Positions 24,615 through 32,087 of a stretch of DNA of 64,000 bases are shown here, piece after piece. Position 1 is the first letter of the stretch. Every line of letters starts with the position of its first letter. Position numbers and translations under genes: made by a program. Below the pieces are notes generated by a model that worked only from the letters and a program-made list of their open reading frames with translations, did no database searches and had not been told where the DNA came from. This DNA is from Bog-756 sp963699055 (GTDB lineage Bacteria; Actinomycetota; Acidimicrobiia; Acidimicrobiales; RAAP-2): assembly GCA_963699055.1 (NCBI GenBank), contig CAVOTA010000002.1, forward strand, positions 806,001-870,000. Direction: 5' to 3'.

Positions 24615-26238
24615 TCAGCCCCGGTGGTCACCGGGAGGGGTGGGAGTGGCCGCGGCCACGGCGTCCAGTTCGCCCCCTCGGGGGTCGTCGACCAGGCGCA
24701 CCGGGCCGTCCCCGCCCGGCCACGGCCCGAGGACGGTGGTGGGCCGCCGGGCCGGGTCCCAGCGCGCCCAGGCCGGCGGCCCGCCGACCGGACCGCCGTC
24801 GCCGTCGGACCCGGCGTCGGGGACACCGGTCCGGGCGAAGGACGCCCAGGACCGACGCATCACCGACGAGAGGGCCAGCGCCGCCTCGCCGCCTCCGGAG
24901 AACCCCTGGACGTCGGGGCTGCGCACCGAGCCGAACACGAACGGGATCTCGAGCGCGTGGCACGACCCGAGGAGACCGTCGAAGAGGGGGGACGGCCAGG
25001 TGAACAGGTAGGTGAAGGTCCCCACCCCCGGCCGTGCCGCCGTCGCGTGCGCGTCGGCCAGGGCGACCGATCCGACCCGGAACACGTACTCGGTGGCGAT
25101 CGCCGTCCACAGGTCCCGGGGCTCGACCGACTCGCCCCGGTCGGCCCGGGCCCGCCGCACGCCGTCGATGACGGCGTCGGCGGCCGCGGGGTCGGGCAGC
25201 AGGCGCTGCACCCACCGGCGCAGACGGTCGGCTGCCAGGGTGGCGAACCTCGGGTCGGCCACGGCGAACAGGGTCCACTCGTCACGGGTGGTGCCGACGA
25301 GGAGCGGGATGTCGGCGACCGAGCCGGCGGCGACGGCGTCCAACGGCAGCCGCTGCAGGAGCCCACCGTCCACCACCGGCATCAGCTGCAGCCCGCCGGC
25401 ACCGTCCCCGGAGGCGGCGAGCTCGGCGACGGCGCCCACGAGCCGCTCGGCGGACACGCCGCCGAGGCCCGTCCGGGTGCACGGCACACCCAGGTGCCCG
25501 GCGATCCGCTCGGCGCGCTCGACGGCGAAGGACGCCGAACCCGTGAACGGGGGGCCGCTCTGGACGACGGCCCGGTGGAACAGTCCGGCGGCGGCCGGCA
25601 CCGCCAGCAGCGCGGACACACTCATCCCGCCGGCCGACTCGCCGAACACGGTGACGTTGCCCGGATCACCCCCGAACCCGGCGACGTGGTCACGCACCCA
25701 GGCCAACGCGGCCACCTGGTCGGCCACGCCCCAGTTGGCCCATCCGGTCCACGCCGACCCGTCGAGCCAGGTCTGCCCCTCCTCCGCCAGGGCGGGGTGG
25801 CCCAGGAACCCGAGGGCACCGAGCCGGTAGTTGATCGTGACCACCACCACGTCGTGCTCGCGGGCGAGCAGGCCGCCCCGGTAGAAGCCGTCGGATCCCG
25901 ACCCGCCCGTGAACGACCCGCCGTGGACCCACACCATGACCGGACGCCGACCGCCGTCCAGGCCGGGCGTCCACACGTTCAGGCTGAGGCAGTCCTCGGA
26001 GGTGACCGCCGCCGCCGCCCCCAGCATGGTCTCCATGGTTCCCGGCGCCTGGGGGGCGATCGGTCCGAACGAGTCGCACTCCCGGACACCCGGCCACGGG
26101 GCGGGCGGTGCGGGCGGGCGCCAACGCGCCCTCCCCCTCGGGCGAGGCGGCGTAGGGGACCCCCGAGAACGACCACACCCCGCGCCGCTGCACCCCGCGC
26201 AGGCGCCCACCGGCGACCCCGACCACCCCGTGCTCCAC
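24615..26238 (-). pseudogene. Type B carboxylesterase with apparent +1 frameshift
   Basis: The gene begins at the GTG at 26238 (GGAGG upstream) with GVVGVAGGRLRGVQRRGVWSF and SGVPYAASPEG, then loses frame in a GGGGG run (C5 at 26133-26137 on the plus strand). One base shorter would continue as RARWRPPAPPAPWPGVRE into the rest of the protein. Downstream the esterase is complete: EDCLSLNVWTP, VWVHGGSFTGGSG (oxyanion hole), GNVTVFGESAGGMSV (nucleophile Ser), VGTTRDEWT and SCHALEIPFVFG (His). Total length corrected is ~540 residues, normal for the family. Either a disrupted gene or a one-base sequence error. Confidence 0.7.
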
Positions 26239-26283
26239 TGCGACCTCCAGTCCGGCCGGAAACCTGCCGATGACACCTGCAAC

Positions 26284-26297
26284 TTACCCATCGGTAG
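26284..26297. promoter_or_regulatory. Possible TetR-type operator
   Basis: TTACCCATCGGTAG contains TACC and GGTA arms around a 4-bp centre, close to the TACCGATCGGTA-like operators of actinobacterial TetR regulators. It lies 46 bp upstream of the carboxylesterase start in an AT-richer gap. No regulator gene is adjacent. Confidence 0.35.
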
Positions 26298-26450
26298 GCC
26301 GTGCCCGGGGACCGGGCGGCCTCCTCGCGACGGACGGCACATGACACGCCCACGACACCATTCGGCCACCGACGGTTCATCTGTGAAGAATTCCCTGCTG
26401 AGGGACGGAATATTCGCTCCCCGCCATTGTCGGCACCCCACCCCGGCGGG

Positions 26451-26456
26451 TACCGT
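26451..26456 (+). promoter_or_regulatory. -10 hexamer TACCGT, leaderless
   Basis: TACCGT ends 6 nt before the GTG at 26463 of the NlpC/P60 gene; this spacing decided the start in preference to the ATG at 26472. Confidence 0.5.
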
Positions 26457-26462
26457 GCCGGG

Positions 26463-27839
26463 GTGGCCACGATGATCCCGGACCAGCGCGCCGCCGGTGC
26501 GCACGGCGCGCGCCGCACCGCACCGCGTGGCCGCCGGGTCCTCGCCGCGGCCGGCGCGCTCACCACCGGGTTCCTGCTGTCCCTCGCCCCCGCGACCGCC
26601 GTGCCGGCCGGAGCGGCGGGCACGACCACGACGACCACCGCCCCCTCCTCCTCCACGACCACCGACCCGACCTCGGCGTCGATCAGCGCCGGCGAGGCCC
26701 AGGTCGCCGCACTCGACACCCGGATCGCCCAGCAGCAGGCGGCCCTCGACGCCGCCTCGGAGGCGTACGACCGTGCCGTGGTGCAGCTCGACGCCACCAA
26801 GACGGCGCTGGCGTCGACGACGGCGTCCCTGCGGGCCGAACAGGCCCGACTCGACGCGGCCAAGACCGTCCTGCGCCGGGACGTCGTCCGCTCCTACATC
26901 GACGGGACCTCGTCGGAGGCCATCGCCCGCCTGTTCGCCGCCCCGACCGGGGCGGACCAGACCCGGACCCTCTACGAGCACCTGGGCATCGGCGACCTGG
27001 CGTCCGAGGTGGCGCGGGTCCAGAGCGGCCAGCGGGAGCTGGCGGCCACCCGGTCCAAGCTCCAGACCGAGGAGCAGACCCAGTCCACCCAGGCCACGGC
27101 GGCCAACCAGTCGGCCGCCCAGGCCAGTGCGGCGGCCTCGCTCTCCCAGGCCACACTGGCCCAGGTCAAGGGTTCCCTGGCCCAGGAACTCGCCCAGCAG
27201 GCCGCCGCCCAGGCGGCGGCGGCGGCTGCCGCGGCCGCCGCGGCCACCACGACGTCGGGTCGCCAGGCGGCGGCCGCCCAGGCGTCGCAGGCCGCCCAGG
27301 TCGCCAGCACGGTCAGCGGCGGGAGTGCGGCGGCCACCGCGGCCAACACCGCGGCCAACCAGGCGGCCACCTCCGCCGCCACCGGTACCGGCGGCGGGGC
27401 CGGTGGCTCCGGGTCCGCCGGCGGGGTGTCCGTGGCGGCGTCGGGCTCGAACGCCGCCGGACTGGCCGCCGTCCACGGTGCCATGCGCTACCTCGGCGTC
27501 CCCTACCTGTGGGGCGGGGCCGACTCGTCCGGCGTCGACTGCTCGGGCCTCACCATGCTGGCGTGGGCCAGCGCCGGCGTGTCGCTGCCCCACTCCGCCG
27601 CCCTCCAGTACGCGGACTTCCCCCACGTCGGCCTCGACGCGCTGCAGCCGGGCGACCTGCTCTTCTACGACCTCGACGGCACCGGCATCGACCACGTGGT
27701 GATGTACGTCGGCCCGACGCTCGACGGCCAGTCCACGGCCTACGGGTCCCAGACGATCATCCAGGCGGCCCACACCGGGACCGTGGTGACCTTCGACCCG
27801 CTCTGGTACTTCGGACTGGTCGGTGCCGCCCGTCCCTGA
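26463..27839 (+). CDS. NlpC/P60 peptidoglycan hydrolase with coiled-coil N-domain
   Basis: 458 residues. A signal peptide (VLAAAGALTTGFLLSLAPATAVPAGA) and Thr-rich linker lead to a long coiled coil (~75-260, DTRIAQQQAALDAASEAYDRAV onward), an Ala/Gln tract, a Gly-rich hinge and a C-terminal NlpC/P60 domain from ~residue 340: YLGVPYLWGG, SGVDCSGLTMLAW (catalytic Cys) and GIDHVVMYVG (catalytic His). This is the RipA-like architecture of actinobacterial endopeptidases that cut peptide stems during cell separation; the coiled coil usually keeps the enzyme in check. It starts the envelope gene block. Confidence 0.85.
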   Translation: MATMIPDQRAAGAHGARRTAPRGRRVLAAAGALTTGFLLSLAPATAVPAGAAGTTTTTTAPSSSTTTDPTSASISAGEAQVAALDTRIAQQQAALDAASEAYDRAVVQLDATKTALASTTASLRAEQARLDAAKTVLRRDVVRSYIDGTSSEAIARLFAAPTGADQTRTLYEHLGIGDLASEVARVQSGQRELAATRSKLQTEEQTQSTQATAANQSAAQASAAASLSQATLAQVKGSLAQELAQQAAAQAAAAAAAAAAATTTSGRQAAAAQASQAAQVASTVSGGSAAATAANTAANQAATSAATGTGGGAGGSGSAGGVSVAASGSNAAGLAAVHGAMRYLGVPYLWGGADSSGVDCSGLTMLAWASAGVSLPHSAALQYADFPHVGLDALQPGDLLFYDLDGTGIDHVVMYVGPTLDGQSTAYGSQTIIQAAHTGTVVTFDPLWYFGLVGAARP

Positions 27840-27899
27840 CCCGCACCGGCCGGTCGCCGACCGCCCGGTGCGGGCGCGGCTGCGCACGATGGTGGGCCG

Positions 27900-28928
27900 G
27901 TGACGCCCCGGCTCACCATCGTCGTCCCCGCCTTCAACGAGGCCCACCGTCTGGGTGCGGGCATGGCACGCTTCGAGGCCGCCGTGGCGGCGGGTGCCGT
28001 CGACCTCGACGCCACCGAGGTGCTGGTGATCGACGACGGCAGCACGGACGCGACGGCGGCGACCGCGGCCAAGCTCCTGGCCCCGATCCCCCACCACCGG
28101 GTGATCCGGCTCCCGTCCAACCAGGGCAAGGGCGCGGCCGTCCGGGCCGGGGTGGCCGCCTCCCGCAGCGCGTACACGGCCTACATGGACGCCGACATGG
28201 CGATCGACCCGATGGCCGTCCCGCTCCTGCTCGGGGGTCTGGCCAGCCACGACGTGGCCATCGGGTGCCGTGCGCTGCCCGACTCGATGGTCGAGACCAC
28301 CTACGTGGTGCGCTCCCTCATGGGGCGCCTCTTCAACGAGATGGTGACGGCGGGGACCGGTCTGGGCCTGAAGGACACCCAGTGCGGGTTCAAGGCGTTC
28401 CGGACGCCGGTGGCCAGGCTGCTCTTCCACCTGGTCCGCATCGACCGCTTCGCCTTCGACGTCGAGATCCTGTCCCGGGCCCGACGCCTGGGACTGACCA
28501 TCACCGAGGTCCCCGTCCACTGGAAGCACGTCGAGGGGAGCACCGTCCACCCGCTCCACGACTCCCTGGCCATGGTGGCCGACGTCTACCGGTCGCGGCG
28601 TGGGCTGCTGGCCGGCCCCCCGGTGGCGACCATCTCGGTCCGGCCCGCACCGGGCACCGCCCCGCCCGCCGACCTGGCGGCGCGGGTGGCGGACCTGCTC
28701 GCCCATCTCCTGGACGGCGACCCGATCCCGGTCCTGGACGACCACCTCGGCGTGACGGCCCTGCTGGCCATGGTCGACCCGGTGGACGTGGCCCGCGCCC
28801 ACGCCGCGCTGGTGGACCTCCTCGCCCCGATGGCCGTGTCCCGCCGGGCCCTGCCCGTCGACGGGCTGGCGGCTCTCGGTCCCCTGGCCGGCCGCCTCGA
28901 CCACCCGTCGGCCACCGGGCCCGACTGA
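27900..28928 (+). CDS. GT2 glycosyltransferase, dolichyl/polyprenyl-phosphate type
   Basis: 342 residues. The GT-A fold is clear: LTIVVPAFNEAHRLG, EVLVIDDGSTDATAA, NQGKGAAVRAGVAAS and the DxD motif AYMDADMAID. DTQCGFKAFRTPVAR and FAFDVEILSRARRLGLTITEVPVHW match the ALG5/DPM-like group that moves a sugar from a nucleotide to polyprenyl phosphate. There is no C-terminal membrane domain; instead a ~100-residue soluble extension of unknown role follows. It begins 60 bp after the NlpC/P60 gene. GTG start at the first residue of homology. Confidence 0.8.
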   Translation: MTPRLTIVVPAFNEAHRLGAGMARFEAAVAAGAVDLDATEVLVIDDGSTDATAATAAKLLAPIPHHRVIRLPSNQGKGAAVRAGVAASRSAYTAYMDADMAIDPMAVPLLLGGLASHDVAIGCRALPDSMVETTYVVRSLMGRLFNEMVTAGTGLGLKDTQCGFKAFRTPVARLLFHLVRIDRFAFDVEILSRARRLGLTITEVPVHWKHVEGSTVHPLHDSLAMVADVYRSRRGLLAGPPVATISVRPAPGTAPPADLAARVADLLAHLLDGDPIPVLDDHLGVTALLAMVDPVDVARAHAALVDLLAPMAVSRRALPVDGLAALGPLAGRLDHPSATGPD

Positions 28929-28996
28929 ATCCACGCCTCCCCCGCGGCCGCCCGCCGGCACCCGTCCACCGGAGTCCGCCCCCAGGTGGGTCGGGG

Positions 28997-29002
28997 TACG
29001 AT
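28997..29002 (+). promoter_or_regulatory. -10 hexamer TACGAT, leaderless
   Basis: TACGAT ends 7 nt before the GTG at 29010 of the acyltransferase gene. Confidence 0.55.
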
Positions 29003-29009
29003 CCTCCAG

Positions 29010-30005
29010 GTGAGCGACGACCGCGTGGAGACCGTGACCTCGTCCCGGTCGGACGGGCGCCCCGATGACCGTGACCTCATCGAGGCCATCGTGGAGCACG
29101 CCGCGCCGGCGCACGACGAGGAGACGGACGAGAGCCGACCCGAGCTCGCCGGGGCATCGGTCTCCTACCTGCCGGTGGCCACCAACCGGTCGCACGGCCA
29201 CGGGCCCGACGTCGACGAGGCGCGGCTGTCCGACGTCGACGAATGGGGACGCAGCGAGCACATGCGCTCCATCGTCCGCCGGCTCTACGACCCGATGTAC
29301 CGCCACTGGTTCCGTGTGGAGTGGGACGGCATCGACAAGATCCCGACCGAGGGCGGTGCCCTCCTCATCGCCAACCACGCCGGGGCGATCCCGGCGGACG
29401 CACCGGCGATCATGCACGGGATCGAGACCGAGCTCGGTCGACCCGTCTACGGGCTCGCCGACTTCTTCTTCCGCACGGTGCCCGGCATCGGCACCATGTG
29501 GTCGCGCACCGGCGGGGTGCCCGCCCACCCGGACAACGCCTACCGGATCCTCCACGACCAGCAGCAGCTGGCGCTGGTGTTCCCCGAGGGGACCAAGGCC
29601 ACGTCGAAGACGTACGCCGACCGCTACCGGCTACGCCGGTTCGGCCGGGGTGGGTTCGTCGAGATCGCCATGCGCGCCGGCGTCCCGGTGGTGCCCATCG
29701 CCGTCGTGGGGGCCGAGGAAGCCATGCCGATCGTGTTCCGGATGACCGGGGTGGCCAAGGCGCTGAAGCTGCCGTACTTCCCCGTCACCGCCAACTCGCT
29801 CCTGCTCGGCCCGCTCGGGTACGTCACCTACTTCCCGGCCAAGTTCAAGCTGCGGGTGCTCGACCCGATCACCTTCGACGTCGAGCCGGGTCTCGAGCGC
29901 TACTCGCGCAGCCGGGTGATGGACGAGGCCGAGCGCATCCGCTCGACGATGCAGGACACGCTCCACGACATGCTGCGCGAGCGGCGCAGCGTCTGGTTCG
30001 GGTGA
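29010..30005 (+). CDS. PlsC-type acyltransferase (Rv0502-like)
   Basis: 331 residues. After a ~85-residue acidic N-terminus the 1-acyl-glycerol-phosphate acyltransferase fold begins: GGALLIANHAGAIPADAP (His...Asp active-site motif), GTMWSRTGGVPAHPDN, and LVFPEGTKATSK (EGT motif binding phosphate). GVPVVPIAVVGAEEAMP follows. The start is the GTG 7 nt after TACGAT. The SDR gene follows after 4 nt, and the pair corresponds to M. tuberculosis Rv0502/Rv0501. It probably acylates a lipid or glycolipid intermediate at the membrane; the acceptor is unknown. Confidence 0.8.
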   Translation: MSDDRVETVTSSRSDGRPDDRDLIEAIVEHAAPAHDEETDESRPELAGASVSYLPVATNRSHGHGPDVDEARLSDVDEWGRSEHMRSIVRRLYDPMYRHWFRVEWDGIDKIPTEGGALLIANHAGAIPADAPAIMHGIETELGRPVYGLADFFFRTVPGIGTMWSRTGGVPAHPDNAYRILHDQQQLALVFPEGTKATSKTYADRYRLRRFGRGGFVEIAMRAGVPVVPIAVVGAEEAMPIVFRMTGVAKALKLPYFPVTANSLLLGPLGYVTYFPAKFKLRVLDPITFDVEPGLERYSRSRVMDEAERIRSTMQDTLHDMLRERRSVWFG

Positions 30006-30009
30006 TCCG

Positions 30010-31056
30010 GTGGGACGACGCGTACTGATCACCGGGCTGGACACCTTCTGGGGTGGCCGCATGGCCCAGGCCCTCGAGGACAAGCCCGACGTCGAGATGA
30101 TCCTGGGCCTCGGTACGAGGGAGCCCCGCGTACCGCTGGAGCGCACCGAGTTCGTCCGGTCCGACCAGAAGTACTCGATCCTGAGCCGCATCGTGCGGGC
30201 CACCCAGGTCGACACCATCGTGCACACCTTCCTCGAGACCAACTCGGTGTCCGTGCCGAGCCGGGTGCTGCACGAGATCAACGTGATCGGGACACTGAAC
30301 CTGCTGGCCGCGGCGGGTGCCAGCGGGACCTCGGTGCGCAAGGTGGTGGTGAAGTCGTCCACCCACGTCTACGGCTCCGCCGAGCAGGACCCGGCCTGGT
30401 TCCGGGAGGAGGACGTCCGTACGGGCCCGGTCCGCACGAGGCTCGAGCGCTCGCTGCTGGAGGTCGAATCGCTGGTGCGGGACTTCACCGACGACAACCC
30501 CCACCTCGACGTGACCGTGCTCCGGTTCGCCAACGTGCTGGGTACCGACATCGTCACCCCGATCAGCCACGACCTGCGGCGGCGTCTGCTCCCCTGCATC
30601 GCCGGCTTCGACCCGCTCGTCCAGTTCGTCGAGGAGGACGACGTGGTGCGGGCGCTCGAGTTCGTGACCGCCCACCGGATCCCCGGCGTGTTCAACGTGG
30701 CGGGCGAGGGGAAGCTCCCGTGGAGCGAGGTCGCCTCGATCAGCGGGGCCCACCTGCTGCCGCTCCCGCCCGTGCGGCCCCGTCTGTTCGCCGCACCCCT
30801 CGACCGACTGGGTGGCGTCCGGTTCCCGCCCGAGCTCGAGGCCCTGGTGCGCTACGGGCGGGGCGTGGACACGTCGCGGCTGCGCGCCGCGGGATTCCGG
30901 TACGGCTACACCAGCGCCGGGGCCGTGCGGAGCTTCGCCCGGGCCAACAACCTGCGCCGGGCCACGGGGTCGGCCACTCCGGAGTACCGCTACGAGCAGG
31001 ACGTGGAGCAGTTCTTCCGCCACTCGCCCGCCGTCGTGCGCGGCATGGACGCCTGA
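30010..31056 (+). CDS. GalE2-like extended SDR lacking the catalytic YxxxK (Rv0501-like)
   Basis: 348 residues. The N-terminus RRVLITGLDTFWGGRMAQAL is a modified Rossmann glycine motif; VDTIVHTFLETNSV, NVIGTLNLLAA and VVVKSSTHVYGSAEQDP are typical epimerase segments. Where Y-x-x-x-K is expected, the sequence is RTRLERSLLEVESL, with neither residue. From memory M. tuberculosis Rv0501 (GalE2) is similar in that segment. It may bind NAD without sugar epimerase activity. It starts 4 nt after the acyltransferase stop, so they form an operon. Confidence 0.75.
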   Translation: MGRRVLITGLDTFWGGRMAQALEDKPDVEMILGLGTREPRVPLERTEFVRSDQKYSILSRIVRATQVDTIVHTFLETNSVSVPSRVLHEINVIGTLNLLAAAGASGTSVRKVVVKSSTHVYGSAEQDPAWFREEDVRTGPVRTRLERSLLEVESLVRDFTDDNPHLDVTVLRFANVLGTDIVTPISHDLRRRLLPCIAGFDPLVQFVEEDDVVRALEFVTAHRIPGVFNVAGEGKLPWSEVASISGAHLLPLPPVRPRLFAAPLDRLGGVRFPPELEALVRYGRGVDTSRLRAAGFRYGYTSAGAVRSFARANNLRRATGSATPEYRYEQDVEQFFRHSPAVVRGMDA

Positions 31057-31093
31057 CCGGGAACGACCCCGCACCCGCGCCGCGACGGTGGGT

Positions 31094-31714
31094 TCAGGTC
31101 AGCCAGTCGCGCCGGAGCTCCTCGGCACGGACGGCCCACTCCCCGGCGATCATGGCGTAGCGCACGTGGTCCTCCCACTGGCCGTTGATCTCCAGGAACC
31201 CGAGTGCGGTCCCCTCGTCGCGCAGCCGGAGCTTGTCGGCCACCCGACGACTGGCTGCGTTGCGGGGGATGATCGCCACCTCGACCCGGTGCAGGCGCAA
31301 GGTCTCGAAGGCGAACTGGAGCACGACGACCACGGCTTCGGGGGTGAGGCCCAGCCCGGCCACGTCCTGGTCGATCCAGTAGCCGATGGACCCGTTCTGG
31401 AACGGGCCGCGCTGGATCGAGGAGAGCGTCACCTCGCCGGCGAAGCGGCCCTCGTAGAAGATACCGAAGCCGAATCCCGAGCCGAGCTGGCGCTCCCGTT
31501 CCCGCATGGCGCACCGCGCCGAAAAGCTGGCCTGGTCCTCGGCCGGCAGCGGGGCGCCCTTGGACCGCGGCTCCCACGGCACCAGCCAGTCGCGGCAGCG
31601 GTTGCGGACCTCGAGCCAGGCCGGGTAGTCCGACTCGACCAGGGTGGCCAGCCGCACCCGACGGCCGGCGAGCTCGAGGGAGCGGACGTGGGCGGCGCGC
31701 AGGCCCGGGGTCAC
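31094..31714 (-). CDS. RimJ-type ribosomal-protein N-acetyltransferase
   Basis: 206 residues from the GTG at 31714. GNAT domain of the RimJ/RimL subgroup: GRRVRLATLVESDYPAW, FGFGIFYEGRFAGEVTLSSI, GSIGYWIDQDVAGLGLTPEAV (acetyl-CoA site), LHRVEVAIIPRNAASRRVADKL, and a typical FLEINGQWEDHVRYAMI end. It would acetylate a protein N-terminus, perhaps a ribosomal protein. The GTG overlaps the stop of a 39-codon ORF by GTGA. Convergent with the SDR, with stops 37 bp apart. Confidence 0.8.
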   Translation of the reverse strand: MTPGLRAAHVRSLELAGRRVRLATLVESDYPAWLEVRNRCRDWLVPWEPRSKGAPLPAEDQASFSARCAMRERERQLGSGFGFGIFYEGRFAGEVTLSSIQRGPFQNGSIGYWIDQDVAGLGLTPEAVVVVLQFAFETLRLHRVEVAIIPRNAASRRVADKLRLRDEGTALGFLEINGQWEDHVRYAMIAGEWAVRAEELRRDWLT

Positions 31715-31830
31715 GCTCGCCACCGGCGTGCGACCGGACCGGCCGCGTCGGACGACGCCCTCGTCCCGGGCCGTCCCGGTCCTGCCGGATCCTGGCGCAC
31801 ACCTCTCCGGTCCATCGACGTACCCACCAC
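31711..31830 (-). CDS. 39-residue ORF, leaderless and coupled to the acetyltransferase
   Basis: A GTG at 31830 lies 6 nt after a TACGCT hexamer (31837-31842), the same spacing as the leaderless genes here. The peptide is basic and Arg/Pro/Gly-rich (RRGVRQDPAG, VARRWRA), with no known family. Its TGA overlaps the GTG of the next gene by GTGA. It may be a translated leader; equally the acetyltransferase N-terminus could be mis-framed. Confidence 0.35.
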   Translation of the reverse strand: MVGTSMDRRGVRQDPAGPGRPGTRASSDAAGPVARRWRA

Positions 31831-31836
31831 ACCTGC

Positions 31837-31842
31837 AGCGTA
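31837..31842 (-). promoter_or_regulatory. -10 hexamer TACGCT
   Basis: Minus-strand TACGCT, 6 nt before the GTG at 31830. It would drive the short ORF and the acetyltransferase. The remaining gap to 32075 holds nothing else recognisable. Confidence 0.45.
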
Positions 31843-32074
31843 GGCGACCGGGCCCCGGCGGAACGCCGCAACGGACCCTCCGGCCGCCATCCACCGACCC
31901 CGGCCGGTCCTCTGCCCCTCCAGCTCCATGGACCGCCTCGCTCACTCGCCGGACGGGCGTCCGGGGTCTGCGCCACCCGCCCCCGGCGGTGTGGTCATCC
32001 GCTCATGGTGCCAGATCCGGGGACCGGTCGACACGGACTCCGGATCGTCGGTGCGATGCCACCGGGGCCACCGC

Positions 32075-32080
32075 TACAGT
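32075..32080 (+). promoter_or_regulatory. -10 hexamer TACAGT, leaderless
   Basis: TACAGT ends 7 nt before the GTG at 32088 of the methyltransferase-kinase gene. Confidence 0.55.
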
Positions 32081-32087
32081 GCAGGCC

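Noticed and set aside
26239..26462. c-di-AMP riboswitch upstream of the NlpC/P60 gene
   Set aside because: Expected in some actinobacterial hydrolase leaders, but the ydaO core is not seen and the gene appears leaderless.
26239..29555. Minus-strand extension of the carboxylesterase frame to 1646 codons
   Set aside because: The extra N-terminal part is Arg/Gly/Pro noise opposite the NlpC/P60 and GT2 genes; the real start is in another frame at 26238.
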